DNA of 64,000 nucleotides from Ornithinibacillus massiliensis (GTDB taxonomy: Bacteria; Bacillota; Bacilli; Bacillales; Amphibacillaceae): positions 62,001 to 126,000 of the forward strand of contig NZ_JAGXBY010000005.1 of the NCBI RefSeq assembly GCF_018310345.1, written 5' to 3'. The position numbers were made by a program, and so were the translations under genes. This document shows, in pieces, positions 33,585 through 42,982 of this stretch. The number at the start of each line of letters is the position of its first letter. Within the stretch, counting starts at the first letter, position 1. The notes beneath the pieces were generated by a model. That model had not been told where the DNA came from, made no database searches, and saw only the letters and a list, made by a program, of their open reading frames with translations.

Positions 33585-34175
33585 TTACTTTTCCTTATAA
33601 CCAACAATCCCATAAAAGAACATTTTCGTTAATTCCTCCGTATATGGGAGAACCTGTTCATAAACATGTTTTTGCTGTAAATATTCCCGGAACATTTGGA
33701 TATAGATTAATATGGCTTCATTCGAGATGGTGGAATCGATATACCCCTGTTCCTTTCCCTCATCAAATAAATTAATTAATTCTGGGAGTGCTTTATTCGT
33801 ATAAAATTCTTCGATATAACTTCCTGTACCAGAAGAAAAGTCCTTTATAATATAGTTATAAATCTCCTCGTTTATAGAACTCGCGGATGTTGTCTTGTTA
33901 AAGATGATTTGCTTAATTTTCTCCGAGATGTGGATATCACTATCTATAATTTTCTGGAATTCACTCCAAATTTCTTCAATATAATAAACAACTACTTCAT
34001 CTACTAATTTATCCTTACTACCGAAGTAATTATATATGGTCACTTGTGATACATTTGCATTCTTTGCGATTTCAGCTACGGATACTTTACTTATTCCAAA
34101 TTTCATAAAAAGATCTAGTGCTGATTGTAGAATATTAGTCCTTTTCAATTCACTTCTTCGTTTAAATCCATCCAA
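33585..34175 (-). CDS. TetR/AcrR family regulator
   Basis: A 196-residue repressor. The N-terminal HTH reads ILQSALDLFMKFGISKVSVAEI followed by ANVSQVTIYNYFGSKDKLVDEV after a short gap (the 3-residue joint is omitted here). The rest is a helical ligand domain. It is divergent from an ABC exporter pair by 168 bp and is almost surely its local regulator. GAGGTGAG precedes the start. The ligand is unknown. Confidence 0.87.
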   Translation of the reverse strand: MDGFKRRSELKRTNILQSALDLFMKFGISKVSVAEIAKNANVSQVTIYNYFGSKDKLVDEVVVYYIEEIWSEFQKIIDSDIHISEKIKQIIFNKTTSASSINEEIYNYIIKDFSSGTGSYIEEFYTNKALPELINLFDEGKEQGYIDSTISNEAILIYIQMFREYLQQKHVYEQVLPYTEELTKMFFYGIVGYKEK

Positions 34176-34343
34176 TATATCTCACCTCACTATTAGTTTA
34201 ATAGAAATTTTGAAACATAACAATAAAAATAGTTCAAAAATCATTGCAATAATGAATCATTTTTTATATTATGAACTCATAAGGATAAAATATTTCAAAA
34301 TTAATGTTTCCATTTTTATGGGGTGGAAAAGGGAGGAAGAAAC

Positions 34344-35252
34344 ATGGCAGTTTTGGAAATAACGAATTTGACGAAGAGGTTTGGCAAATTTACTGCTTTA
34401 AATGGTGTCAATATGGAGTTAAATGAGGGAGAGGTCTTTGGGTTTATCGGTCCTAATGGGGCGGGTAAATCAACAACCATTCGTATTCTACTAGGAATAT
34501 TAAAGGCAACTAATGGTAAGGCAACGATATTTGGTAAAAATGTATGGTCTGATGCTGTAGAGATTCATAAAAGTCTAGCGTATGTCCCGGGAGATGTAAA
34601 TCTATGGCCAAATCTTACCGGGGGAGAAGTAATTGACTTATTTGGTTCTCTTCGTGGTGGGATTGATAAACAAAAACGGGAGGAATTAATTAAGCGATTC
34701 GATTTAGACCCAACAAAAAAATGTCGGACATACTCGAAAGGAAATCGACAAAAGGTAGCTTTAGTTGCAGCGTTTGCTTCTGATGCGGATTTGTATATAT
34801 TAGACGAACCTACTTCAGGGCTGGATCCATTGATGGAACAGATTTTTCAACAATGTGTACTAGAGGCTAAGCAAAATGGAAAAAGCGTATTGTTATCGAG
34901 TCATATTCTATCAGAAGTGGAGAAGCTGTGTGATCGAGTAGGGATTATTAGGCAGGGGGAAATAATTGAAACTGGTACACTAGATGAATTACGCCATTTA
35001 ACAAGAACGAACTTGAGAGTCGAAACGAAAAAGCCAATTATTAATCTTCATGACATACCTGGTATACACGAACTAGAAGGAACGGATTATGCTGTATCGT
35101 TCCAGGTAGATTCGGAACAATTGGAATTAGTCATAAAACATATAAGTCAATTTGGAATTGTAAAGCTAGAAAGCACACCTCCTACATTAGAGGATTTATT
35201 TATGCGTCATTATGAAACACAAGGGGAAAAAGGAGTAGGGGGGAGATCATAA
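34344..35252 (+). CDS. ABC exporter ATP-binding protein (drug/antibiotic type)
   Basis: A 302-residue ATPase with Walker A GPNGAGKST, signature TYSKGNRQKV (a divergent LSGGQ, common in this exporter family), Walker B LYILDEPTSGLDP and switch LSSHILSE. The C-terminal 80 residues form the extra domain seen in antibiotic exporters such as CcmA-type proteins. The ATG at 34344 has GGGAGGAAG upstream. The permease gene begins on the base after its stop codon. Regulated by the divergent TetR. Confidence 0.9.
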   Translation: MAVLEITNLTKRFGKFTALNGVNMELNEGEVFGFIGPNGAGKSTTIRILLGILKATNGKATIFGKNVWSDAVEIHKSLAYVPGDVNLWPNLTGGEVIDLFGSLRGGIDKQKREELIKRFDLDPTKKCRTYSKGNRQKVALVAAFASDADLYILDEPTSGLDPLMEQIFQQCVLEAKQNGKSVLLSSHILSEVEKLCDRVGIIRQGEIIETGTLDELRHLTRTNLRVETKKPIINLHDIPGIHELEGTDYAVSFQVDSEQLELVIKHISQFGIVKLESTPPTLEDLFMRHYETQGEKGVGGRS

Positions 35253-36854
35253 ATGACATCAACTACTTTTCGTAAATCAGGTCGAATAGCTCGATTTATT
35301 TTAAGAAGGGATCGGGTGCGCCTTCCATTATGGTTTATCGGGATAGTTTTTTTTACATTATTAATTCCAGCAGCTTTTACAGACTTATACCCATCACAGG
35401 CAGAACGAGATATGATGGCAGAAACAATGAAAAATCCGGCTATGGTTGCTATGGTAGGTTCAGCTGACTTTGAAAACTACACAATCGGTGTCATGACGGC
35501 CCATCAAATGTTAATCTTTACTGCAATTGTTGTCGGGTTAATGAGTATACTGCTTGTATCCAGACATACACGGGCAGATGAAGAGGACGGGCGAGTAGAG
35601 TTAATACGTTCGTTACCTGTTGGAAGATTGTCTCAATTAAATGCAACGATGATGGTATATGTTGTCATAAATATTATTCTTGCGTTATGTGTAGGCTTTG
35701 GATTATACGCGTTAAATATAGCGAGTATAGATTTGGAAGGGTCACTATTATACGGGGCGGTGTTAGGTGCAACTGGAATTTTCTTTACTGGTTTAACAGC
35801 GGTGTTTGCACAAATATCAGAAGGTTCTAGAGGAACGATTGGATTATCCATTGCCGTATTAATCATTGCCTATTTAATTCGTGCCATCGGGGATGTAAGT
35901 AATGAAGTGCTAAGTTGGTTATCTCCGCTTGGCTGGGTAACACAGGCTGATGTTTATTCCTCGAATAATTGGTTGCCGGTCCTAATCATGCTAGGCATCT
36001 CGATTATATTAATAGTAATCGCAAACTATCTGAACGCTATCCGAGATATGGGAGCAGGATTCTTACCTTCAAAGCCAGGTAGAAAAGAAGCTAGTGTATT
36101 TTTACAATCTCCGCTTGGATTAGGACTACGGCTACAACGAACAGGTTTGATTGCTTGGGCAATTGGGATGTTCGTAATGGGAGCCTCTTATGGTTCTGTA
36201 TTAGGTGATTTAGAGGCATTCTTTGCTGGGAGCGAAGAAATGCAGAATATGCTAGTGGCGGCGGAAGGATATACTTTAACAGAGCAATTTATCCCAATGT
36301 TAATGATGGTCATGGCTATTCTAGCTACAGTTCCTGCTGTTATGTCGATGAATAAACTATATGGAGAAGAGAAAAAGCAGCGAATTGACCATGTACTAAG
36401 TCGCGCTGTTTCCCGTACGAAACTTATGGCGAGCTATCTCATCATATCTATCGTTAATGGTTTTGTCATGTTATCTCTTGCTGGCATAGGGTTATGGATT
36501 GCTGGAGATGCAGTAGTTGAAGGTGGTTTAGACTTTGGTACGATCTACGGGGCAGCAATCGTCTACTATCCAGCCATTCTAGTAATGATTAGTGTGGCAG
36601 TATTCCTAATTGGTTGGTTACCAAGAAGAACGAGTCTAATTTGGTTGTATGTATTTTATTCCTTTTTTGTACTATATCTAGGGAATCTATTTCAGTTTTC
36701 TGAATGGGTAGGGAAGCTATCTCCATTTGGATATATTCCACAATTACCTATTGAGGAGATGGATTGGGTATCTAGTATTCTATTAATCGTTATAGCTGTT
36801 GGAATCATGATTATAGGCTTTATTGGATATCGTAAACGAGATATACAAGGTTAA
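35253..36854 (+). CDS. ABC exporter permease, polyketide-antibiotic exporter type
   Basis: A 533-residue membrane protein of about 12 helices made of two similar halves, a form typical of the TetR-linked antibiotic exporter permeases. Family-like segments are RLPLWFIGIVFFTLLIPAAF, HTRADEEDGRVELIRSLPVG and EKKQRIDHVLSRAVSRTKLM. With the ATPase it forms an exporter; the double-length permease suggests a single chain does the work of a dimer. Starts immediately after the ATPase stop, with GGGGGGAG as ribosome binding site. Confidence 0.88.
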   Translation: MTSTTFRKSGRIARFILRRDRVRLPLWFIGIVFFTLLIPAAFTDLYPSQAERDMMAETMKNPAMVAMVGSADFENYTIGVMTAHQMLIFTAIVVGLMSILLVSRHTRADEEDGRVELIRSLPVGRLSQLNATMMVYVVINIILALCVGFGLYALNIASIDLEGSLLYGAVLGATGIFFTGLTAVFAQISEGSRGTIGLSIAVLIIAYLIRAIGDVSNEVLSWLSPLGWVTQADVYSSNNWLPVLIMLGISIILIVIANYLNAIRDMGAGFLPSKPGRKEASVFLQSPLGLGLRLQRTGLIAWAIGMFVMGASYGSVLGDLEAFFAGSEEMQNMLVAAEGYTLTEQFIPMLMMVMAILATVPAVMSMNKLYGEEKKQRIDHVLSRAVSRTKLMASYLIISIVNGFVMLSLAGIGLWIAGDAVVEGGLDFGTIYGAAIVYYPAILVMISVAVFLIGWLPRRTSLIWLYVFYSFFVLYLGNLFQFSEWVGKLSPFGYIPQLPIEEMDWVSSILLIVIAVGIMIIGFIGYRKRDIQG

Positions 36855-36862
36855 ATAGTAAA

Positions 36863-36897
36863 AAGCCCTGTTGCGAAATTGATTTGCTACAGGGCTT
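36863..36897 (+). terminator. Terminator after ABC exporter
   Basis: AAGCCCTGT (36863-36871) pairs with ACAGGGCTT (36889-36897), 17-nt loop. The tail is short of T. Confidence 0.6.
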
Positions 36898-36987
36898 CGT
36901 ACTTTTTCGCAGAAAGTGATAGAATAATAGTCGTCATAAAAGGATAAATGGAATGAACTAGCAGGAATAACCGAGAGGAGTTTCTTT

Positions 36988-38112
36988 ATGAATGACACAA
37001 AGCAAAAACAGATTACACCAAAGTATGATCCGTGGGAAGCTTATTATGATGTAGAAGAACATGGAAAAATGACACTATCGAATATAGAATTTACTACTAC
37101 TTATATGTGCAATATGCGTTGTGCACATTGTGCAGTTGGATATATGCTTCAGAATAAGGACCCAGACGCCCTCCCAATTGATTTATTAATTCAACGATTA
37201 GAGGAGATTCCTCACCTAAGAACAATGAGTATTACTGGTGGCGAACCGATGATGAATAAAAAGTCAGTCCGGAGCTATGTTGTTCCGCTACTGAAATATG
37301 CTCATGAGCGTGGCGTACGAACACAGATTAATTCTAATTTAACATTACCATATGAACGCTATGAAGAGATCATCCCATATTTAGATGTTTTACATATTTC
37401 CCACAATTGGGGAACCGAGGATGAATTTGCTGAAGTAGGCTTTGCACATATGGAGCGGAAGCCTACAGCAGAAAATCGGAAAAAGTACTTTGCAAGAATG
37501 GTAGAAAATGCACAAGCTCTATCTAAACAAGGTGTAATGGTCTCAGCGGAAACGATGTTAAATAAGCGTACCTACCCATACTTAGAGAAGATACATGATC
37601 ATATTATTGAAATGGGATGTACACGCCATGAGGTTCACCCAATGTACCCAGTAGATTTTGCTAGTAAGCTAGAAACCTTAACACTTGATGAGATACGCAA
37701 TGGGATTACAAGGTTACTAGATCATCGAAATCATGACATTTGGATGCTATTTGGTACGTTACCTTTTTATGCATGTAGTTCCTCACAGGATGAATTGGCC
37801 TTAATCAAACGGTTATATCAAGAGAAGAATGTAACCGTTCGGAATGATCCGGACGGGAGGTCGCGCCTAAATGTTAATATTTTCACCGGGGATATTATCG
37901 TTACGGATTTTGGTGATGAAGAGCCATCCTTAGGAAATATACAAGATACAACACTTGTAAGTGCCTATGACAAGTGGATGGGCTCCAAGACTGCTAAAAG
38001 TTTAAACTGCCATTGTCCAGCTGTAAAGTGCTTAGGACCAAATCTCCTAGTTAAGAACGCTTATTACAAGGACGTTGATTTTCAAAAGCGTAAGGCTACT
38101 ATTCAAATATAA
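36988..38112 (+). CDS. yfkAB: Radical SAM/CxCxxxxC motif protein YfkAB
   Basis: A 374-residue radical SAM enzyme. The [4Fe-4S] site is Cys41-Cys45-Cys48 (YMCNMRCAHC), with SITGGEPMM for SAM binding. A second cluster motif is the name-giving CxCxxxxC, Cys341-Cys343-Cys348 (NCHCPAVKC), near the C-terminus. The fused full-length form is as in B. subtilis. The substrate is not known. GAGAGGAG precedes the ATG. Two terminators follow. Confidence 0.93.
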   Translation: MNDTKQKQITPKYDPWEAYYDVEEHGKMTLSNIEFTTTYMCNMRCAHCAVGYMLQNKDPDALPIDLLIQRLEEIPHLRTMSITGGEPMMNKKSVRSYVVPLLKYAHERGVRTQINSNLTLPYERYEEIIPYLDVLHISHNWGTEDEFAEVGFAHMERKPTAENRKKYFARMVENAQALSKQGVMVSAETMLNKRTYPYLEKIHDHIIEMGCTRHEVHPMYPVDFASKLETLTLDEIRNGITRLLDHRNHDIWMLFGTLPFYACSSSQDELALIKRLYQEKNVTVRNDPDGRSRLNVNIFTGDIIVTDFGDEEPSLGNIQDTTLVSAYDKWMGSKTAKSLNCHCPAVKCLGPNLLVKNAYYKDVDFQKRKATIQI

Positions 38113-38119
38113 TTTAAGC

Positions 38120-38153
38120 AGCAGCCAAGGTGATTATTACCTTGGCTGCTTTT
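38120..38153 (+). terminator. First terminator after yfkAB
   Basis: A 12-bp perfect stem, AGCAGCCAAGGT with ACCTTGGCTGCT, 7-nt loop, then TTT. Confidence 0.85.
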
Positions 38154-38168
38154 CCAAAGTAAAAGCTT

Positions 38169-38197
38169 ACCACAGTGAACGTCACTGTGGTGTTTTT
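38169..38197 (+). terminator. Second, tandem terminator
   Basis: ACCACAGTGA pairs with TCACTGTGGT around a 3-nt loop and is followed by GTTTTT. It insulates the mnt operon from yfkAB. Confidence 0.8.
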
Positions 38198-38365
38198 GTA
38201 TTGGGCTTTAAACGGTAACTTATGATGGAAATGAGTTCAATCAAATCAAGTAGTGATTCAGTATGATTTAAACAATAGAGGGTTTTAATCTGCAATCGAG
38301 TACTAGAGTTATAGTTTAAATGAACAAATTAACTCCTTTTACATACTATCCTAATAACACCTAAA

Positions 38366-38472
38366 AAGTTTCCCTTAGGAAAAATTTAAGTTTATATAAA
38401 AAACACTTGACTTATACAAACTATACTTATTATATTGTTAGTAACTAATAAAGTTTCCTTAGGGAAAAATAA
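38366..38472 (+). promoter_or_regulatory. mnt promoter flanked by two MntR-type boxes
   Basis: The 375-bp gap before mntA holds two near-identical sites, AAGTTTCCCTTAGGAAAAAT (from 38366) and AAGTTTCCTTAGGGAAAAAT (from 38451). They match DtxR/MntR operators (TTT-CCTAAGG-AAAC type). Between them TTGACT (38407-38412) and TATATT (38431-38436) make a promoter. The second box lies just past the -10 element and before the ribosome binding site, so bound MntR would block initiation or clearance. Confidence 0.8.
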
Positions 38473-38487
38473 AAGGGAGAGGTAAAA

Positions 38488-39426
38488 ATGGGGATTTTTA
38501 TGAAAAGGTGGTTTTGGTTTGTACTTAGCATTAGCTTTGTTTTAGGAGCTTGTTCGGCAGATGACAAAACTTCTGCAAATCCTGATGGGAAAATTAAGAT
38601 TGTCACGACGATTGCTCAAATAGCAGAACCGTTATCCGTTATTGGTGGGGAGCATGTTGAAGTAGAGAGTTTAATGGGGCCATCGGTAGACCCGCATTTG
38701 TATAACGCAACACATGGTGATATCACGAAGATTACGAATGCAGATGTGGTATTTTATAACGGACTGAATCTAGAGGCAAATATGGTGGATATTTTTGATG
38801 AAATATCAGCGTCAAAGCCTGTGCTTGCGATAGGGGAAGTACTACCAGAGAATCAGCTACTTGAAGATGAAACAGGTGCAGTCGATCCACATGTTTGGTT
38901 TGATCTTGATCTTTGGAAGCAAGGACTAGAAGCTGCTGTTGAAGAATTAAAGGAGTATGCTCCAGATTTTGCGGATGATTTTGAAGCGAGTAAGCAAGCA
39001 TACTTTGCTGAGATGGACGAAGTAAAAGATGAGGCTATGAAGCTTTCCGAGATTCCATCAAACAAAAGATACTTAGTAACAGCTCATGATGCGTTTGGTT
39101 ACTTTGGAAGAATGCATAACTTAGAGGTTGTTGGTCTACAAGGTTTAAGTACGGATGATGAGATTGGTGTATCAGATATTCAAGAAACCATTCAAATTAT
39201 AAAGGAATACAATGTGCCAGCTGTCTTCATCGAAAGTAGTATTAATGACAGCTCGATAACTGCTGTAATCGAAGGGGCAAAGGGTGAAGGAGTTATTGTT
39301 GCACAAGGTGGTGAGCTCTTTTCAGATGCAATGGGGGAAGCAGGAACGGTAGAAGGGACATACTTAGGAATGTATCGACATAATGTAGAAACTATTTTCG
39401 AAGCATTAATGGGGGATGGAAATTAG
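38488..39426 (+). CDS. mntA: Manganese ABC transporter substrate-binding lipoprotein
   Basis: A 312-residue cluster A-I binding protein. It has a lipobox LGAC with Cys22. The metal ligands can be placed as His70 (VDPHLY), His135 (DPHVWFD), His200 (TAHDAFGYF) and Asp280 (LFSD), the TroA-type set, which is known in Mn and Zn binders. The MntR-type boxes upstream and the four-gene order (binding protein, ATPase, two permeases) match MntABCD, so manganese is the best call. GGGAGAGG precedes the ATG. Confidence 0.88.
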   Translation: MGIFMKRWFWFVLSISFVLGACSADDKTSANPDGKIKIVTTIAQIAEPLSVIGGEHVEVESLMGPSVDPHLYNATHGDITKITNADVVFYNGLNLEANMVDIFDEISASKPVLAIGEVLPENQLLEDETGAVDPHVWFDLDLWKQGLEAAVEELKEYAPDFADDFEASKQAYFAEMDEVKDEAMKLSEIPSNKRYLVTAHDAFGYFGRMHNLEVVGLQGLSTDDEIGVSDIQETIQIIKEYNVPAVFIESSINDSSITAVIEGAKGEGVIVAQGGELFSDAMGEAGTVEGTYLGMYRHNVETIFEALMGDGN

Positions 39427-40182
39427 ATGGTTAAGACAGTACTTACAGTAAAAGATTTATCTGCATCCTATCGTAAAAATACCGTTCTAGAGAATGTGAG
39501 TTTCACAGTAGAGCAAGGCTCATTAACAGGAATTGTTGGCCCGAATGGTGCAGGGAAGTCTACTTTAATTAAATCCCTATTAAATTTACATCCTACTTTA
39601 TCGGGAACGGTAGATTTCTTTGGTCAACCATTTAAGAAAGCTCAGCAGGCGATTGGCTATGTACCGCAGCGTGGTTCGGTGGATTGGGATTTCCCAACGA
39701 ATGCATTAGATGTAGTGTTAATGGGACTGTATGGGAAAATCGGATGGCTAAAATTGCCATCCCGTTCCCATAAAAAACTCGCATATGAAGCGTTAGACAA
39801 AATGGGAATGATCGATTATGCTGAACGACAAATTAGTCAATTATCAGGAGGGCAACAGCAGCGTGTTTTCCTTGCTCGTGCCCTCGTACAAGATGCTGAT
39901 TTTTACTTTATGGATGAGCCACTTGCTGGAGTAGATGCGGCAACGGAACAAGCGATAATGGCGATCTTAAAGGAGTTGAAAGGAAAAGGAAAGACGGTAA
40001 TGGTTGTGCACCATGATTTACAAACTGTGGCAGATTATTTTGACCATGTACTATTTCTAAATCGAAGAGTGCTGGAGTACGGGAAAACATCAACGGTGTT
40101 TACGAAGGAAAATATCGCACGAACCTATGGTGGGAATATGCGTTGGACATTAGAGGAGGGGTCTCATGTGGTCCATCCTTAG
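39427..40182 (+). CDS. mntB: Manganese ABC transporter ATP-binding protein
   Basis: A 251-residue ATPase with Walker A GPNGAGKST, signature LSGGQQQR, Walker B FYFMDEPLAGVDA and the switch region VVHHDL. It starts on the base after the mntA stop. It overlaps the next permease gene by 17 nt. It powers uptake through MntC/MntD. Confidence 0.9.
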   Translation: MVKTVLTVKDLSASYRKNTVLENVSFTVEQGSLTGIVGPNGAGKSTLIKSLLNLHPTLSGTVDFFGQPFKKAQQAIGYVPQRGSVDWDFPTNALDVVLMGLYGKIGWLKLPSRSHKKLAYEALDKMGMIDYAERQISQLSGGQQQRVFLARALVQDADFYFMDEPLAGVDAATEQAIMAILKELKGKGKTVMVVHHDLQTVADYFDHVLFLNRRVLEYGKTSTVFTKENIARTYGGNMRWTLEEGSHVVHP

Positions 40183-41089
40183 TAGTAGTAACTTTCAATG
40201 GGTTTTGGCTAGTACGATGATTCTAGGGATAGCAGCTGGGTTGGTTGGATGTTTAGCCTACTGGAAAAAACAGAGTCTGATGAGTGATGCACTTGGTCAT
40301 GCTTCTTTACCTGGAGTCATTATTGCCTTTCTCTTAATTGGTGAGAAAAATGTAATCGTTCTAATTATTGGTGCTGCAATCAGTGCACTGATTGGTGCTT
40401 TCTTTATTCAATGGATCCAGTCTACAACAAGAATAACAGAAGACACAGCGATGGGGATGGTGTTATCCATTTTTTTCGGGTTGGGAATTATGCTTCTTAC
40501 GGTGGTAAACCGTTCGGTTGGAGGAAATCAAAGTGGGTTAGATAGCTTTATCTTTGGGCAGGCAGCTTCCATGGTGAAATCCGATGTGTTTACCGTGTTA
40601 GCATTAGCAATAGTGGTTATAGCAATCGTTTTTGTGGCATTCAAAGAATGGAAGCTTTATTTATTTGATCCGCAATTTGCTAAAGGAATCGGATTATCGA
40701 TTACAGGGATGCATGTAATGTATACGCTAGTATTAGTAACTACGATTGTTGTAGGCATTCAAGCTGTTGGTGTTATTCTTATTGCGGCATTATTAATTAT
40801 CCCTTCTGTCAGTGCTAGGTATTGGACGAATTCCTTTCGAAAGATGTTAGTCTTGTCTGCCTGTTTTGGTGGGCTCTCTGGTGTACTTGGAACGTATATA
40901 AGTGCTATCGGTAGTGGGTGGCCAACTGGTCCGTTTATCGTTATTTTTGCAGCTATATTTTTTATAGTTTCATTAGTATTTGGTAAAGAAAAAGGTATAT
41001 TAGTCCTACGTCTCGAGTTACATGCTGAGCGTAAGAAAATGAAGCCCCGGCACAATCCAACTAAACTGGATACAAAAGGGGTGAACTAG
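40166..41089 (+). CDS. mntC: Manganese ABC transporter permease
   Basis: A 307-residue permease of the ABC-3 (ZnuB/TroC) family with about eight helices: LVGCLAYWKKQSLMSDALGHASLPG is the usual early block (first 20 bases of it, LVGCLAYWKKQSLMSDALGH), and ILIAALLIIPSVSAR the late one. GAGGAGGGG lies before the ATG inside mntB. The C-terminus has a basic tail. It forms the channel together with MntD. Confidence 0.88.
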   Translation: MWSILSSSNFQWVLASTMILGIAAGLVGCLAYWKKQSLMSDALGHASLPGVIIAFLLIGEKNVIVLIIGAAISALIGAFFIQWIQSTTRITEDTAMGMVLSIFFGLGIMLLTVVNRSVGGNQSGLDSFIFGQAASMVKSDVFTVLALAIVVIAIVFVAFKEWKLYLFDPQFAKGIGLSITGMHVMYTLVLVTTIVVGIQAVGVILIAALLIIPSVSARYWTNSFRKMLVLSACFGGLSGVLGTYISAIGSGWPTGPFIVIFAAIFFIVSLVFGKEKGILVLRLELHAERKKMKPRHNPTKLDTKGVN

Positions 41090-41090
41090 T

Positions 41091-41966
41091 ATGACCTATA
41101 CAGCATGGATTATCCTGACTGCTGCTCTTGTAGGGCTTTCATGTAGTCTTATTGGTGTATTTCTTATTTTAAGAAAGATGGCGATGATGGCAGATGCTAT
41201 CAGTCATACGGTTTTATTGGGAATTGTTGTAGCATTTATGATGACAAGGGAGTTAAATGGTCCCCATATGTTAATTGGTGCGATTATTGCAGGACTACTA
41301 ACAGCTTTATTCGTGCAATGGTTGAATCAATTAAATATTGAACAGCATGCTTCAATTGGGATTGTTTTTACAACTTTATTTGCTATCGGTGTCATTTTGA
41401 TTTCGACATCTGTTGGCAATGCTCACCTAGATGTTCAGCATGCATTAATGGGAGAAATAACCTTTATCCCCTGGAATACGATGACACTTCCTATAGTTGG
41501 TCAGGTCCCGGAAGCCACCGCTATTTTAGCACTAGTGCTGATAATTGTTTTGATTTGTATAATTTTCTTTTATAAAGAATGGAAGATTACCTCCTTCGAT
41601 CCAGCACTGGCTGCTAGCTTAGGAATACCGGTAGTGTTTTTACACTATCTCTTTATGAGCCTTGTATCGATTACTACAGTTGCCTCTTTTGATGCTGTTG
41701 GGGCTATTATGGTTGTTGCAATGCTTATTACACCTGCCGCATCAGCCTATTTATGGACAGATAAATTGTCGATGATGTTAGTGATTAGTGCACTATTTGG
41801 CGTAGTTTCTGCAGTCGGTGGCTATTATATCGCTGCCTGGATAGATACTTCTATCTCGGCATCGATGGCATTTGCAACAGGAATCGTATTCTTATGTAGC
41901 TTTATAGGCTCACCGAAGCATGGTTTACTATCCAAGCTAAACAGGCCAACTCGTGTAGTTTCTTGA
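41091..41966 (+). CDS. mntD: Manganese ABC transporter second permease
   Basis: A 291-residue ABC-3 permease similar in plan to the preceding one: FLILRKMAMMADAISHTVLL early, VVAMLITPAASAYLWTDKL late. It starts 1 nt past the mntC stop. Two different permeases in one operon are the mark of the MntABCD type and of TroCD. No clear terminator follows; the next gene may be reached by read-through. Confidence 0.88.
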   Translation: MTYTAWIILTAALVGLSCSLIGVFLILRKMAMMADAISHTVLLGIVVAFMMTRELNGPHMLIGAIIAGLLTALFVQWLNQLNIEQHASIGIVFTTLFAIGVILISTSVGNAHLDVQHALMGEITFIPWNTMTLPIVGQVPEATAILALVLIIVLICIIFFYKEWKITSFDPALAASLGIPVVFLHYLFMSLVSITTVASFDAVGAIMVVAMLITPAASAYLWTDKLSMMLVISALFGVVSAVGGYYIAAWIDTSISASMAFATGIVFLCSFIGSPKHGLLSKLNRPTRVVS

Positions 41967-42057
41967 ATAAATTAGTATCGTTTTTCGTAAGTTAGTAAGG
42001 TATGATAGTAATAAGATGAAATCGAGAACCTATAGATGGGTGTGCTATATATAGATT

Positions 42058-42780
42058 ATGAAAGAATATGAAAGCAAGGTTTATCATGATTTACAAAAAT
42101 GGCGGATGAAGCTACTGAAGTCACCGAGTTTTGTAAACCGAATGGGGAAGAAAGCCCAAAATAAAATCAATGGATTGATTCCAGAAAAAGCACATCTAGT
42201 TATGACGGAAGCAATTAAAAATATGGTGAAGGCCACCTTAGTTGGATCAGATATGACGACGAAGAAGCCTAAAAGTGGCATGACTTTATATGAAAGAGAT
42301 GAACTTTTAAAAGAGAAGTTGTCGAAGTATCGGAAAACAGCGACCGTAGAAGGTGCTGGGACTGGAGCAGGTGGTATTTTCTTAGGTCTTGCTGACTTCC
42401 CATTATTGTTATCAATCAAGATAAAATTTCTATTTGAAGCAGCATCCATTTATGGTTTTGATACGAAAGAATATGAAGAAAGACTTTTTCTATTACATGT
42501 GTTTCAGTTAGCTTTTTCAAGTGATGATAAAAAGAAGGAAACCTTTTTTGTGATTGATCATTGGGACGAACAGAAAGAAAAGTTAGTGGATATGGATTGG
42601 AGAGTATTTCAGCAAGAATATCGGGATTATATTGATTTAGTAAAAATGTTACAGTTAATTCCGGGCTTCGGAGCTATTGTTGGGGCGTATGCAAATTATA
42701 ACCTCTTAGATCACTTAGGAGAGACAGCTATGAATGCGTACCGGCTAAGAAGGTTGACAGAAGTACCAAAGGATTACTAG
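42058..42780 (+). CDS. EcsC family protein
   Basis: A 240-residue protein of the EcsC family (named after the third gene of the Bacillus ecs locus, function unclear). Family marks are GAGTGAGGIFLGLADFPLLL, the INIKFLFEA-like segment IKIKFLFEAASIYGFD and the late IPGFGAIVGAYANYNLLDHL. Here it is not with ecsA/ecsB but behind the mnt operon. The ribosome binding site is weak, so the start is less sure. Confidence 0.82.
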   Translation: MKEYESKVYHDLQKWRMKLLKSPSFVNRMGKKAQNKINGLIPEKAHLVMTEAIKNMVKATLVGSDMTTKKPKSGMTLYERDELLKEKLSKYRKTATVEGAGTGAGGIFLGLADFPLLLSIKIKFLFEAASIYGFDTKEYEERLFLLHVFQLAFSSDDKKKETFFVIDHWDEQKEKLVDMDWRVFQQEYRDYIDLVKMLQLIPGFGAIVGAYANYNLLDHLGETAMNAYRLRRLTEVPKDY

Positions 42781-42824
42781 GCTGAACAGGGGAAGGTAAA
42801 AGCCTTTCTTTGTTTAGCTTTTTT
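42781..42824 (+). terminator. Terminator after EcsC gene
   Basis: A long hairpin starts directly at the stop: GCTGAACA pairs with TGTTTAGC and GGAAGG with CCTTTC (G-U pairs allowed), then TTTTTT. Confidence 0.8.
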
Positions 42825-42982
42825 ATTTGGGAAGTAACTATTATTTTAAAATTGTCTAAAAAATTATTGCAATATATTGCATATTGTCCGGAAAGATAGT
42901 ATGATGAATTCTCGTGCAAAATGAAGCACAGTAAAAAAAATATAGTCTGATAATTATGATTTTATAACGAGGAGAGAGAGAA

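Noticed and set aside
42825..42982. T-box leader for brnQ
   Set aside because: No T-box sequence or long specifier structure is visible between the EcsC terminator and the TTG start.
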